From assembly GCF_003688895.1 (NCBI RefSeq), contig NZ_REFV01000012.1, positions 62,001 through 126,000 of the forward strand: a stretch of 64,000 nt of DNA. Reading direction: 5' to 3'. The notes beneath the pieces were generated by a model. The model was given only the letters and a program-made list of their open reading frames with translations, was not told the origin of the DNA and did no database searches. The DNA comes from Dokdonia sinensis (GTDB taxonomy: Bacteria > Bacteroidota > Bacteroidia > Flavobacteriales > Flavobacteriaceae). Of the stretch, positions 9,791 through 17,983 are shown one piece after another. Positions within the stretch are counted from its first letter, which is position 1. The number at the start of each line of letters is the position of its first letter. Made by a program: the position numbers and the translations under genes.

Positions 9791-12223
9791 TTACTCCGTC
9801 TTCAAACTCTTCACGGGATTTGCTGTGGCCGCTTTAATGCTTTGATAGCTTACGGTAATAATTGCTATGAATGCGACTAAAACTACCGCGCCCACCAAAA
9901 CTTCCCATCCTATGGTTGTACGGTATGAGAAGTCCTGCAACCAGGTGTGCATCGCGTACCAACCTAATGGCAGTGCAATCAATGTGGCAATCGATACGAG
10001 TTTTAGAAAGTCAAGGGTAAGTCCGACGGTAATCTGGCTCACGCTGGCGCCCAAGACTTTGCGCACGCCTATTTCCTTAAAGCGTCGTTGAGCATTGAAA
10101 GTGGCCAATCCAAATAGCCCGAGACAGGCAATAAAAATGGATAATCCCGTAAAGATGAGTAGTATGGTGCTGATACGACGGTCTTGGCTATAGGTTTCTT
10201 CAAAATCTTCATCCATAAAGCTGTAATCAAATGGCTGTCCGGGTGCTTGTTGCTTCCAGAGGTTTTCTATGAGTGCGATGGTACTGGCATAGTCTTCAGA
10301 TTGCATTTTGACAGCCATCATTCCGCTGGACTTGTCTAGAAAGAGTGCAAGTGCTCCTATCTTTTCTCGCAATGGTTCGTAGTGGAAATTCTTGACCACT
10401 CCTACGATAGTATATTTTACAGGCTCATTACCCGAGTCCAGCTCGATGATTCTGGAACCTAAAGCCTCTTGTGCATCTAAACCTATAATATCTAGACTTG
10501 CTTCATTAATGATAACCCCTTCTGCGTCTGTCGTGATGCTTCTGTCAAAATCCCTACCTGCGACCAACTCTAAGCCAATTGTATTTAGATAATCATAATC
10601 TACCGACCACTCCTGTATCTGTATAGCATCCCCTTGATTTGTTTTTCCTTCTAAAAAGTAGGTACTATTAGACCGGTCTGACGGTGTGGGCATTTGGCTA
10701 CTTATGGTCGCACTTTCTACGGCACCTATTTTTTCCACCTCAGCTTTAAATGCGTCCAGTTGATTGCCAGCCGAAAAGACATTGTCAATAAGCAGTACCT
10801 GTTCTTTTTCAAAACCTAGATCCTTATTCTGTATAAATTGGAGTTGTTTAAAAACGACTAGCGTACCTACAATCAAAACAACAGCTACGGTGAATTGAAA
10901 AATGACCAGGCCACTACGAATGGCACCACCACCCACGTTTCCTTTAATTTCTCCCTTGAGCGTATCCACTGGATTAAAACGAGACATAAAAAATGCTGGG
11001 TAGCTTCCAGAAACAAATCCCAACAAAAGTGTCACCGCTAATATTACTACCCAAAACAATGGATTTGCAAGAGGTACACTGATGTCCTTCTGGGCAAGTT
11101 CGTTAAAATGGGGTAAGACCAAAAAGGAAACTGCTATCGCAATAACCATCGCCACAAGAGCGACCAATTGCGACTCACTTATAAATTGCCAAATCAACGT
11201 ACCCTTACTAGACCCCAGCGTCTTGCGTATTCCTATTTCTCTGGCGCGTCTGAGAGACTGCGCGGTAGAAAGATTCATAAAATTGACACAGGCCAAAAAC
11301 ACGAGAAACAAACCGACAACCCCTAGAATGTACACATTCTGAATGCTTCCTGTCTCGCTCATTTCGGCCTCACGGTCTGAGTGCAAGTAAATATCTTTAA
11401 GTGGGATAGTATGGTACTCTATATAATCGCCTGAAGCCTCAAAGGCTTCGGGAGTCATCCCTGGGAAGATTTTTTTGGCCCACGGGAGCATATAGGTTTC
11501 TAGCATCCCAGCAACTTTTTTGTCGAACGCTTGTATATTGGTTCCCGGTTGCAATTTCACGTAAGTGTAATAATTCATACTTCCCCAGAGGTCGCCTTTA
11601 GAGTCAGGATAACCGTCCATCGCCATAAAGATTCCGTGGTCTTTGAGGAAAGAGTTTTTAGGAAGGTCCTTTAAAACGCCGGTGACTTTGTAGGTGTTCT
11701 TATTACTCAACAGTACCGTTTTGCCTACTACATCTGTGGTATTGAAAACGCGCTGTGCGACAGTTTCAGAAAGTACGAGTGTATTTGCGTCATTAAGAGC
11801 CGTCGCCGAATTACCCGACAGCAGTTGAATATCAAAAAACTCAAAAAAGCTGGGGTCCACAAACGTCGCATCGCTTCCCTTAGTGTTCTCCTGTGTTTCG
11901 GTACTGCGTATGAGTAACTCTCCTCGGTCTCGGAAACGAACGGTTTGCTCCACTTCTGGAAAATCCCGTTGCATCGCTCCAGCCATTGGGGCAGAAGCTT
12001 CGGCCGTTTGGATTTCGGCACCACCAAATTTTACATCTGTGTCGATACGATAGATTTGGTCTACATCTGTGAACATTTTATTGTAGCTCAACTCATCGAT
12101 TATAAAAAGGGCAATGAGTAAACTCCCCACCATCCCGACAGCAAGTCCCAAGACGTTAATTCCCGTGAACAGCGGTTGCCGTTTAAGGTTTCTAAATGCT
12201 ATTTTGATATAATTCTTAATCAT
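9791..12223 (-). CDS. MacB/FtsX-type ABC permease (810 aa), first permease of the cluster
   Basis: Starts MIKNYIKIAFRNLKRQPLF at 12223, directly downstream of the ATPase gene. TM1 is near 20-43. The FtsX signature NFMNLSTAQSLRRAREIGIRK lies near 313-339, the second (RRFKEIGVRKVLGAS) ends near 727, and the tail NPVKSLKTE is shared with its paralogues. Its position next to the ATPase makes it the primary permease candidate. The others downstream look like tandem duplicates with diverged periplasmic cores. In MacB-type systems such a permease moves periplasmic substrates toward an outer-membrane exit duct. No TolC-like gene is in this window, so the exit is unknown. Confidence 0.93.
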   Translation of the reverse strand: MIKNYIKIAFRNLKRQPLFTGINVLGLAVGMVGSLLIALFIIDELSYNKMFTDVDQIYRIDTDVKFGGAEIQTAEASAPMAGAMQRDFPEVEQTVRFRDRGELLIRSTETQENTKGSDATFVDPSFFEFFDIQLLSGNSATALNDANTLVLSETVAQRVFNTTDVVGKTVLLSNKNTYKVTGVLKDLPKNSFLKDHGIFMAMDGYPDSKGDLWGSMNYYTYVKLQPGTNIQAFDKKVAGMLETYMLPWAKKIFPGMTPEAFEASGDYIEYHTIPLKDIYLHSDREAEMSETGSIQNVYILGVVGLFLVFLACVNFMNLSTAQSLRRAREIGIRKTLGSSKGTLIWQFISESQLVALVAMVIAIAVSFLVLPHFNELAQKDISVPLANPLFWVVILAVTLLLGFVSGSYPAFFMSRFNPVDTLKGEIKGNVGGGAIRSGLVIFQFTVAVVLIVGTLVVFKQLQFIQNKDLGFEKEQVLLIDNVFSAGNQLDAFKAEVEKIGAVESATISSQMPTPSDRSNSTYFLEGKTNQGDAIQIQEWSVDYDYLNTIGLELVAGRDFDRSITTDAEGVIINEASLDIIGLDAQEALGSRIIELDSGNEPVKYTIVGVVKNFHYEPLREKIGALALFLDKSSGMMAVKMQSEDYASTIALIENLWKQQAPGQPFDYSFMDEDFEETYSQDRRISTILLIFTGLSIFIACLGLFGLATFNAQRRFKEIGVRKVLGASVSQITVGLTLDFLKLVSIATLIALPLGWYAMHTWLQDFSYRTTIGWEVLVGAVVLVAFIAIITVSYQSIKAATANPVKSLKTE

Positions 12224-12245
12224 AATTCTTCGGTTTTTGATGTTG

Positions 12246-12547
12246 CCCTTCGACTACACTTCGACTTCGCTCAGTGCGAGCGCTCAGGGCTCGGTATGTT
12301 TCATTCAATATCCACCAAGGCGGATATCTTTTTACTAAACTGATTAGGTTTAATAGGTCTGTTCGTTTGTTGATTATTCTTTTCGTTTCGGAGGTTTCGG
12401 TACAATTCTGACTTCCCTTCGGCTTCGCTCAGGGGGCGTCAGAATCACTCAACCACCTTTGATGGTGCTTTTGTTTTCACTTCATATCCGCGAAGGCGGA
12501 TATCCTATTCACCCTAGTGCTAATTTAATCACGCTTTCGCGAAAGCG
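12246..12547. repeat. Repeat-filled spacer between ATPase and first permease
   Basis: From left to right: a CCCTTCGACT..GCTCAGGG hairpin (12246-12289); ATATCCACCAAGGCGGATAT (12308-12327); a GGAGGTTTCGGTACAA..ATCACTCAACCACC unit (12390-12466), whose inner arm carries a further CCCTTCGGCTTCGCTCAGGG hairpin; ATATCCGCGAAGGCGGATAT (12484-12503); and the 16-bp palindrome (12532-12547). Essentially the whole 327-bp spacer is repeats. Confidence 0.85.
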
Positions 12548-12550
12548 TAA

Positions 12551-13252
12551 TCAAACCACTGTTGCCTTCTTATACTCCGAAAGCACGTTTTCTGTCACTT
12601 TCTGACCATCCAACATGCGGATGATGCGGTGGCTGTATTTTGCGTCGTGCTCGCTGTGGGTTACCATTATGATGGTAGTTCCCGCGTCATTGAGCTCTGT
12701 GAGCAAATCCATCACTTCGTTACCGTTGCTACTGTCCAGGTTACCTGTGGGCTCATCGGCTAGGATGATTTTTGGGTTGTTTACCACGGCTCTGGCGACG
12801 GCGACACGCTGTTGCTGTCCTCCAGATAGTTGCTGTGGGAAGTGCTTACGGCGATGCATAATCTGCATTTTCTCAAGGACTTCTTCTACTCTTGCCTTGC
12901 GCTCGCTGGCAGGCACTTTTGTGTAAATAAGCGGTAGCTCCACATTTTCATACACTGTAAGCTCGTCGATAAGGTTAAAGCTCTGGAATACGAAACCGAT
13001 GTTGTGCTTTCTGAGTTCGGCGCGTTTGCGCTCGTTGTAGCCCGCGACTTCTGTCCCATTAAAGAGGAAGCTGCCACCATCTGGGTCGTCCAGCAAACCG
13101 AGGATGTTCAAGAGCGTAGATTTCCCGCAACCTGATGGCCCCATAATGGCTACAAATTCTCCTTCTTGTACGTTAAACGAGAGCTTGTTGAGCGCTACAG
13201 TTTTGACTTCTTCCGTAGCGTAGTACTTTTCTAGGTTTGTTATTTTTATCAT
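12551..13252 (-). CDS. ABC transporter ATPase, MacB/LolD type
   Basis: A 233-residue nucleotide-binding protein with all catalytic motifs: Walker A GPSGCGKST (38-46), Q-loop Q90, signature LSGGQQQR (142-149), Walker B IILADE (162-167) and switch His199. Length and motif spacing fit the LolD/MacB ATPase branch that pairs with FtsX-fold permeases. It is the only ATPase in the cluster, so it probably energises all five permeases, perhaps in alternative complexes. It lies between the adaptor gene (363-bp repeat-rich spacer) and the first permease. Cytoplasmic, membrane-associated. Confidence 0.95.
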   Translation of the reverse strand: MIKITNLEKYYATEEVKTVALNKLSFNVQEGEFVAIMGPSGCGKSTLLNILGLLDDPDGGSFLFNGTEVAGYNERKRAELRKHNIGFVFQSFNLIDELTVYENVELPLIYTKVPASERKARVEEVLEKMQIMHRRKHFPQQLSGGQQQRVAVARAVVNNPKIILADEPTGNLDSSNGNEVMDLLTELNDAGTTIIMVTHSEHDAKYSHRIIRMLDGQKVTENVLSEYKKATVV

Positions 13253-13271
13253 AATTCAGTAATTAATTGTC

Positions 13272-13547
13272 ATTTCCGCGAAGGCGGAAATCTTATCCAG
13301 TCAAGGGGTTTTCTTATTATTATTTTATCTACTCATTTCATTCCGGAGGTTTCGATACTATCCCGATTGCTATCGGGATCACTCAACCACCTTTGATTGG
13401 TCTTTTATTTTAATTCTTATCGACTTCTAACTGTTGCGAACATCTCCCTGACTCCCTCTTCAAAGAGGGACACTGTTGTGAGAAAATTTGTCTTTCCATT
13501 CAGACCTACAAGGAGACCCTCGTGCCTCGGGTGACACCTCGCAGGTC
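13272..13547. repeat. Repeat-filled spacer between adaptor and ATPase genes
   Basis: Contains ATTTCCGCGAAGGCGGAAAT (13272-13291), a GGAGGTTTCGATAC..ACTCAACCACC unit (13345-13398) whose inner arm is ATCCCGATTGCTATCGGGAT, a TCCCTCTTCAAAGAGGGA hairpin (13453-13470) and a long imperfect hairpin with arms GACCTACAAGG/CCTCGCAGGTC (13503-13547). Nothing coding is visible in the 363-bp spacer. Confidence 0.8.
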
Positions 13548-13615
13548 GAACGTGTTCATTCATTTGTTTCATCGCCAAGATTTATGTCATCCCACTCATA
13601 ACTCTGAACTCATAA

Positions 13616-14866
13616 CTATTCCTTCAAAACTAATTCCTGCACATCTCCATAATTATCATAACTGCTCGTGATAACTTTATCTCCAGGCTCTAGCCCTGAT
13701 AGTACTTCGTAATATTCTGTATTTTGTGAGCCTAGAGTGATGTCCACTCGGTAGGCGGTGTTTCCGTCTTCGCTTACTTTAAAAATCCAGTTACCTCCTG
13801 TTTTTTGGAAGAATCCTCCTTTTGGGATGAGTAAGGCTTGTTTTTCATCGCTGAGTGCGAGACGTATCTGTAAGGTCTGCCCACGGCGGATGCCTTCGGC
13901 TACTTTTTCGAAGACCATATCTACTTGGAATCTTCCGTTTGTGACTTGGGTGTATACTTTTTTGATTTCTAAAGTGTAACGCTCACCATTGTAGTTAAAA
14001 CTTCCCTTCTGCCCTGTGTAAATTCTAGAGATGTAGTGCTCGTCGATATCGGCTCTTACTTTGAAACCGCTGAGTACGTCTATTTGTCCGAGGCGTTCAC
14101 CTTTGTTTTTGGATTGCCCTATTTCTGCATCCAGTGAAGTTAGTTGGCCATCTACTGGGGCTCTTACGACAAGGTCTGCAACCTTACGACGCATTAATTC
14201 TAGGGCGTTCTGCGTACGGGCGTAAGAATTTTGCGCTTGTCCGCTTTCTATTTTTACGGCGATGGAATCCTGAGCGAGAATTTGCTTGCTCAGTGCCATA
14301 CGTTCTTTTTGGTAGTTATAATTATTTTCTGCTTGTATAAGGTCCTGGCGGGCTACAGCGTCCTTGTCGTAAAGTTTCTTATTTAAATCGTACACACGCT
14401 TTGCTTCGATGAGACTGTTCTCTACGTCTGTAAATTGATTCACACGATTAATAGTATTTTGACGTGCCGCGTTCTGAGAGATTTGCATCTGTGTTAGGAG
14501 ATTATACACCTGCGTTTCTTGGTTTACCAAGCTAAGTTCCAAATCTGTATTAGACAGTCTTAGAATAGGGTCTCCTTTTTTCATTATCGCACCGTCCTCC
14601 ACAAATTTTTCTTCTACACGGCCGCCCTCCAGTGCATCTAGGTAAATGGTGGTGATAGGAAGGACAATTCCGTTTACAGGTATGTTTTCTTGAAAAACGC
14701 CTTGCGTAGCATTTGCTATACTAATGCGCTCTTTTTCGACATTCAGCTTTGAGTTTCCTGTGCTTGAAATCAAAACAAATATGATCAGCGCTAGGATGGC
14801 AAGTCCTCCTATAATATAGCCTATCTTTTTAGCGTCAAATCGTTTCTTTTCTATTGGTATATCCAT
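13616..14866 (-). CDS. Periplasmic adaptor (membrane fusion protein, HlyD/MacA-like)
   Basis: 416 residues. A short cytoplasmic N-terminus precedes one membrane anchor (about 15-34). A barrel-sandwich half (GGRVEEKFVEDGAIMKKGDP) leads to a glutamine-rich alpha-helical hairpin (about 100-195). The second sandwich half (VVRAPVDGQLTSLDAEIGQ) and a beta-barrel region follow. MacA-like adaptors bridge an FtsX-type permease to an outer-membrane channel and stimulate the ATPase. It is the first gene of the minus-strand cluster and divergent from the sigma-54 regulator. A TTGGCACG element and tandem activator-like sites precede it. Substrate unknown. Confidence 0.92.
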   Translation of the reverse strand: MDIPIEKKRFDAKKIGYIIGGLAILALIIFVLISSTGNSKLNVEKERISIANATQGVFQENIPVNGIVLPITTIYLDALEGGRVEEKFVEDGAIMKKGDPILRLSNTDLELSLVNQETQVYNLLTQMQISQNAARQNTINRVNQFTDVENSLIEAKRVYDLNKKLYDKDAVARQDLIQAENNYNYQKERMALSKQILAQDSIAVKIESGQAQNSYARTQNALELMRRKVADLVVRAPVDGQLTSLDAEIGQSKNKGERLGQIDVLSGFKVRADIDEHYISRIYTGQKGSFNYNGERYTLEIKKVYTQVTNGRFQVDMVFEKVAEGIRRGQTLQIRLALSDEKQALLIPKGGFFQKTGGNWIFKVSEDGNTAYRVDITLGSQNTEYYEVLSGLEPGDKVITSSYDNYGDVQELVLKE

Positions 14867-14905
14867 TTCAGTTCTATTCTGTCGTTTAATTCTGCTAGGT
14901 CTATT

Positions 14906-14921
14906 AGGAAGAACGTGCCAA
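14906..14921 (-). promoter_or_regulatory. Candidate sigma-54 promoter of the adaptor/ABC cluster
   Basis: The minus strand reads TTGGCACGTTCTTCCT. The -24 half is an exact TTGGCACG; the -12 half is poor (no GC ten bases after GG). It lies 39 bp before the adaptor start and 53 bp downstream of the tandem sites at 14974-15012. Confidence 0.42.
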
Positions 14922-14973
14922 AAAACTAAACATCTGTTTTACAGTATTTTACATATATTTTGACGATTTAAAG

Positions 14974-15012
14974 TGTTCGGTTTTGATACACATGCTGTGC
15001 GATGGCGATACA
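14974..15012. promoter_or_regulatory. Tandem candidate enhancer sites for the sigma-54 regulator
   Basis: TGTTCGGTTTTGATACA (14974-14990) and TGTGCGATGGCGATACA (14996-15012) start 22 bp apart. With the pair at 1753-1790 they give the consensus yGTkCGrTnnyGATACA. The position between the regulator and adaptor genes would also allow autoregulation. Confidence 0.57.
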
Positions 15013-15041
15013 GTTTTGGGGGATAGTAAAATTTCTGATTA

Positions 15042-15057
15042 CGCTTTCGCGAAAGCG
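15042..15057. repeat. Palindrome CGCTTTCGCGAAAGCG (intergenic)
   Basis: Exact copy ending 26 bp before the response-regulator start codon, inside its promoter or leader region. Confidence 0.9.
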
Positions 15058-15083
15058 TATCCTAAATTTGTAATATTGTAACA

Positions 15084-16427
15084 ATGCTGCTTAAAAACGC
15101 AAACATATTAGTTATAGATGACGACGAAGATGTGCTCGTGGCGTTGCGACTATTGCTTAAGTCAAAGGCAAAAGAAGTTGTCACAAACAAGAATCCTAAT
15201 GCTATTATAGGACTTCTGGAAAAGCAAAAGTACGATGTCGTTGTCCTAGACATGAATTTTAATGGGCTTGTGAACACAGGTAATGAGGGAATTTTCTGGC
15301 TAAATAAGATTAAGAAGTATAATCCAGACATCGCCGTGATTTTGATTACAGCCTATGCAGATATTGACCTTGCCATACGGTCTCTTAAAGAAGGTGCTTC
15401 GGACTTCCTTGTTAAGCCTTGGAAAAATGACAAACTCTTAGACACAATAAGCGAAATCCTGAATAAAAAGACAGGAACGTCAAAACACAATTTACAGCTA
15501 GACTCAGAAACTAAAATCATAGGAGAAAGTGCTCCGATGCAGGATGTTTTTGTCAAATTAAAAAAAGTTGCCCCTACCGATGCAAACATTCTTGTACTGG
15601 GTGAAAACGGCACGGGTAAAGAACTTATCGCTCAAGCAATACACGATAACTCATTGCGTAAGGACAAACCTTTTGTAAAAGTAGATGTAGGCGCACTTAC
15701 GGAATCGCTTTTTGAGAGCGAACTTTTTGGTTATAAAAAAGGAGCATTTACAGATGCGCGCGAGGATAGAAAAGGGCGTTTTGAAAGTGCAAACGGCGGC
15801 ACCTTATTCCTAGATGAAATAGGAAATATAACTTTGCGCCAGCAAGCGCGACTTTTAAGCGTATTACAAAATAGAACAGTGATACCATTGGGATCAAATG
15901 TTCCTATTCCTATAGATATCAGACTTATTTGTGCAACCAACCTCAACTTGAGCGACTTGGCAGATGAAAACACCTTTCGCAAAGACCTTATTTATCGCAT
16001 CAATACAGTCGATATTACCATACCACCTTTAAGAAATCGTGGGACAGATATTACATTACTAGCTCATTATTTTATAGAGATGTATGCTCTAAAATATGGG
16101 AAAGCACCATTAAAACTATCGCCGAGTTTTATTTCTAAATTAAAGAGTCATTCCTTCCCTGGTAATGTACGTGAATTACAATACGCTCTTGAGCGTGTTG
16201 TTATCATGGCAGAAGATACAGTTCTAGAAGGTTCTGACATCGTTTTTTCTTCTATTGAAAAATCTCAAACTACTTCCATTCCAGAGCACACAAACCTGGA
16301 AGAAGTAGAGAAACTTACTATTCTCAATGTTATCGAAAAGAACAATGGTAATATTTCAAAAAGCGCAAAGGAGTTAGGACTCACTCGAACGGCACTCTAC
16401 CGTAGACTAAATAAATATGATTTATAG
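15084..16427 (+). CDS. Sigma-54-dependent response regulator, NtrC family
   Basis: 447 residues in three domains. The receiver (1-125) has acidic pocket DDD near 12-14 and phospho-acceptor Asp56. The AAA+ sigma-54 interaction domain (about 145-375) has Walker A GENGTGKE (173-180), the sigma-54-contacting loop GAFTDA (220-225), Walker B LFLDE (241-245) and arginine-rich sensor segments. A Fis-type helix-turn-helix follows (about 421-443, ISKSAKELGLTRTALYRRL). All residues needed for sigma-54 activation are present. The downstream kinase gene overlaps it by 11 bases, which indicates co-translation. Likely targets are the divergent ABC/adaptor cluster and its outermost permease, through the sites at 14974 and 1753. 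No rpoN gene is in the window. Confidence 0.96.
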   Translation: MLLKNANILVIDDDEDVLVALRLLLKSKAKEVVTNKNPNAIIGLLEKQKYDVVVLDMNFNGLVNTGNEGIFWLNKIKKYNPDIAVILITAYADIDLAIRSLKEGASDFLVKPWKNDKLLDTISEILNKKTGTSKHNLQLDSETKIIGESAPMQDVFVKLKKVAPTDANILVLGENGTGKELIAQAIHDNSLRKDKPFVKVDVGALTESLFESELFGYKKGAFTDAREDRKGRFESANGGTLFLDEIGNITLRQQARLLSVLQNRTVIPLGSNVPIPIDIRLICATNLNLSDLADENTFRKDLIYRINTVDITIPPLRNRGTDITLLAHYFIEMYALKYGKAPLKLSPSFISKLKSHSFPGNVRELQYALERVVIMAEDTVLEGSDIVFSSIEKSQTTSIPEHTNLEEVEKLTILNVIEKNNGNISKSAKELGLTRTALYRRLNKYDL

Positions 16428-17760
16428 AAGCTATGTCATCTCCCTATTGCTAAGAATTGCTTTACTGCTTCTAGGAATGGTTGCATTAGCTTTTGGGATT
16501 GTCAAGGGGGAACTTTATATCCTCATTACAGGTGGTTTAATATCCATCATTTTAGTATTTAATCTCATACAGTTTGTAATGAAACGCTTCGTTGCGATGG
16601 ATGATTTTTTTGAATCTGTAAAGTACCGAGATTTTTCAAGATGGTTTTCTGAGAAGCACGGCACACAAGATGTCAGACAATTACATAAAGGTTTTAACCT
16701 CGTAAATAAAACTATAAAATCTATAAATAATGAACGCCAGGCGCAGTTTGTCTATCTCCATAAGATTCTCGAAATGGTAGACGTAGGGATTATAGCCTAC
16801 AATCTAGAAACTGGGGAGGTACTTTGGTCAAATGACTCTTTTCTTAAAATTATGGATTTCCCATCCTTTAAGAATGTACATTTTGTCGAAAGTCGAAAAC
16901 CAGAGTTATATGATGAGTTGTTTGAAACCTATCACCCTACTGCAGCATCTGTCATTCTTAAAGTAAACCAAGAAAGTATAAAAGCACTAATCTCCGATAC
17001 GGTTTTTGAAATAGAAGAAGAATCTTTTAAACTTGTTGTTGTTCAGAACATAGATGAAACTCTAAATAAAAATGAGAGCGAGGCATGGAAGAAGCTACTT
17101 AGTGTAATGACGCACGAAATTATGAATAGTATTGCTCCTATTTCTTCTCTTGCAGAAACACTACAAGGACACATAAAGGATGTGCAAGAAGCTCCTGAAG
17201 AGCATACGCTGGAGCTAGAAGACCTTTACGCGGGCATTTCTAGTATCCAAAAGCGAAGTCAAGGTCTGATGAAATTTGCCAAAACCTACAGAAGTCTCAA
17301 TAAGGTTACTAAAGTTCACCGTACCTCCATACTGGCAGTCGAACTTTTCCAAAATATAGAAGACCTTATGCGCCCCACCATTATGGAAAAGGAAATCGAG
17401 ATAGCATTTCATTGTGAGAATCAGAATTTAGCACTCCAGATAGATACTCATCTTATCGAACAAGTTCTTATAAACCTTATTCTGAACGCCATAGACGCAA
17501 CGTCTGCAATACAAAAGGCTCAGATTACAATTACTGCCAAAACAAATACCAAGGGCGCACCTCAAATTTCTGTTAGAGATAATGGAAAAGGGATCCCAGA
17601 AGAGGTTCAAGAGAGTATTTTCATTCCGTTTTTTACCACAAAAGCCACGGGAAGCGGTATCGGCTTAAGCCTTTGCAAGCAGATTATGACATTACACCAA
17701 GGCAAGATTGCGATAAATAGTCAAGAAGAAGTAGGTACTGAGATTACTTTACTTTTTTAA
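16417..17760 (+). CDS. Sensor histidine kinase, NtrB/NtrY-like
   Basis: 447 residues. Two adjacent N-terminal membrane segments (about 5-30 and 32-54) have almost no periplasmic loop, so sensing is probably intramembrane or cytoplasmic. A PAS-like region (about 110-215) is followed by H-box SVMTHEIMNSIAPIS with phospho-acceptor His233. The catalytic ATPase domain has N-box NLILNAIDAT, G1 DNGKGIPEE and G2 GSGIGLSL. The start codon overlaps the end of the regulator gene, so this is its cognate partner. Cell-envelope stress or a toxic compound handled by the nearby ABC cluster is a plausible signal, but nothing in the sequence identifies it. Confidence 0.95.
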   Translation: MIYRSYVISLLLRIALLLLGMVALAFGIVKGELYILITGGLISIILVFNLIQFVMKRFVAMDDFFESVKYRDFSRWFSEKHGTQDVRQLHKGFNLVNKTIKSINNERQAQFVYLHKILEMVDVGIIAYNLETGEVLWSNDSFLKIMDFPSFKNVHFVESRKPELYDELFETYHPTAASVILKVNQESIKALISDTVFEIEEESFKLVVVQNIDETLNKNESEAWKKLLSVMTHEIMNSIAPISSLAETLQGHIKDVQEAPEEHTLELEDLYAGISSIQKRSQGLMKFAKTYRSLNKVTKVHRTSILAVELFQNIEDLMRPTIMEKEIEIAFHCENQNLALQIDTHLIEQVLINLILNAIDATSAIQKAQITITAKTNTKGAPQISVRDNGKGIPEEVQESIFIPFFTTKATGSGIGLSLCKQIMTLHQGKIAINSQEEVGTEITLLF

Positions 17761-17864
17761 GCACATTACGATACAATAGCATGTTGATTCAATTATTTTT
17801 AAGTAGCAATTCTCTGCAATGTGACTATTTAATTAAGATATTGTTATGCTTGGACTTGGACTTG

Positions 17865-17880
17865 CGCTTTCGCGAAAGCG
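17865..17880. repeat. Palindrome CGCTTTCGCGAAAGCG (intergenic)
   Basis: Exact copy about midway between the kinase stop (17760) and the glycosidase start (17984). Confidence 0.9.
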
Positions 17881-17983
17881 TAATGCGGCATTTTCTATCA
17901 TATATGCGATCTGAATGTAAGTTCTAAACGTAAATAAAACAGTACCAAAACAGACTTTCTTTATATTTATAAAAAATTTAAGT

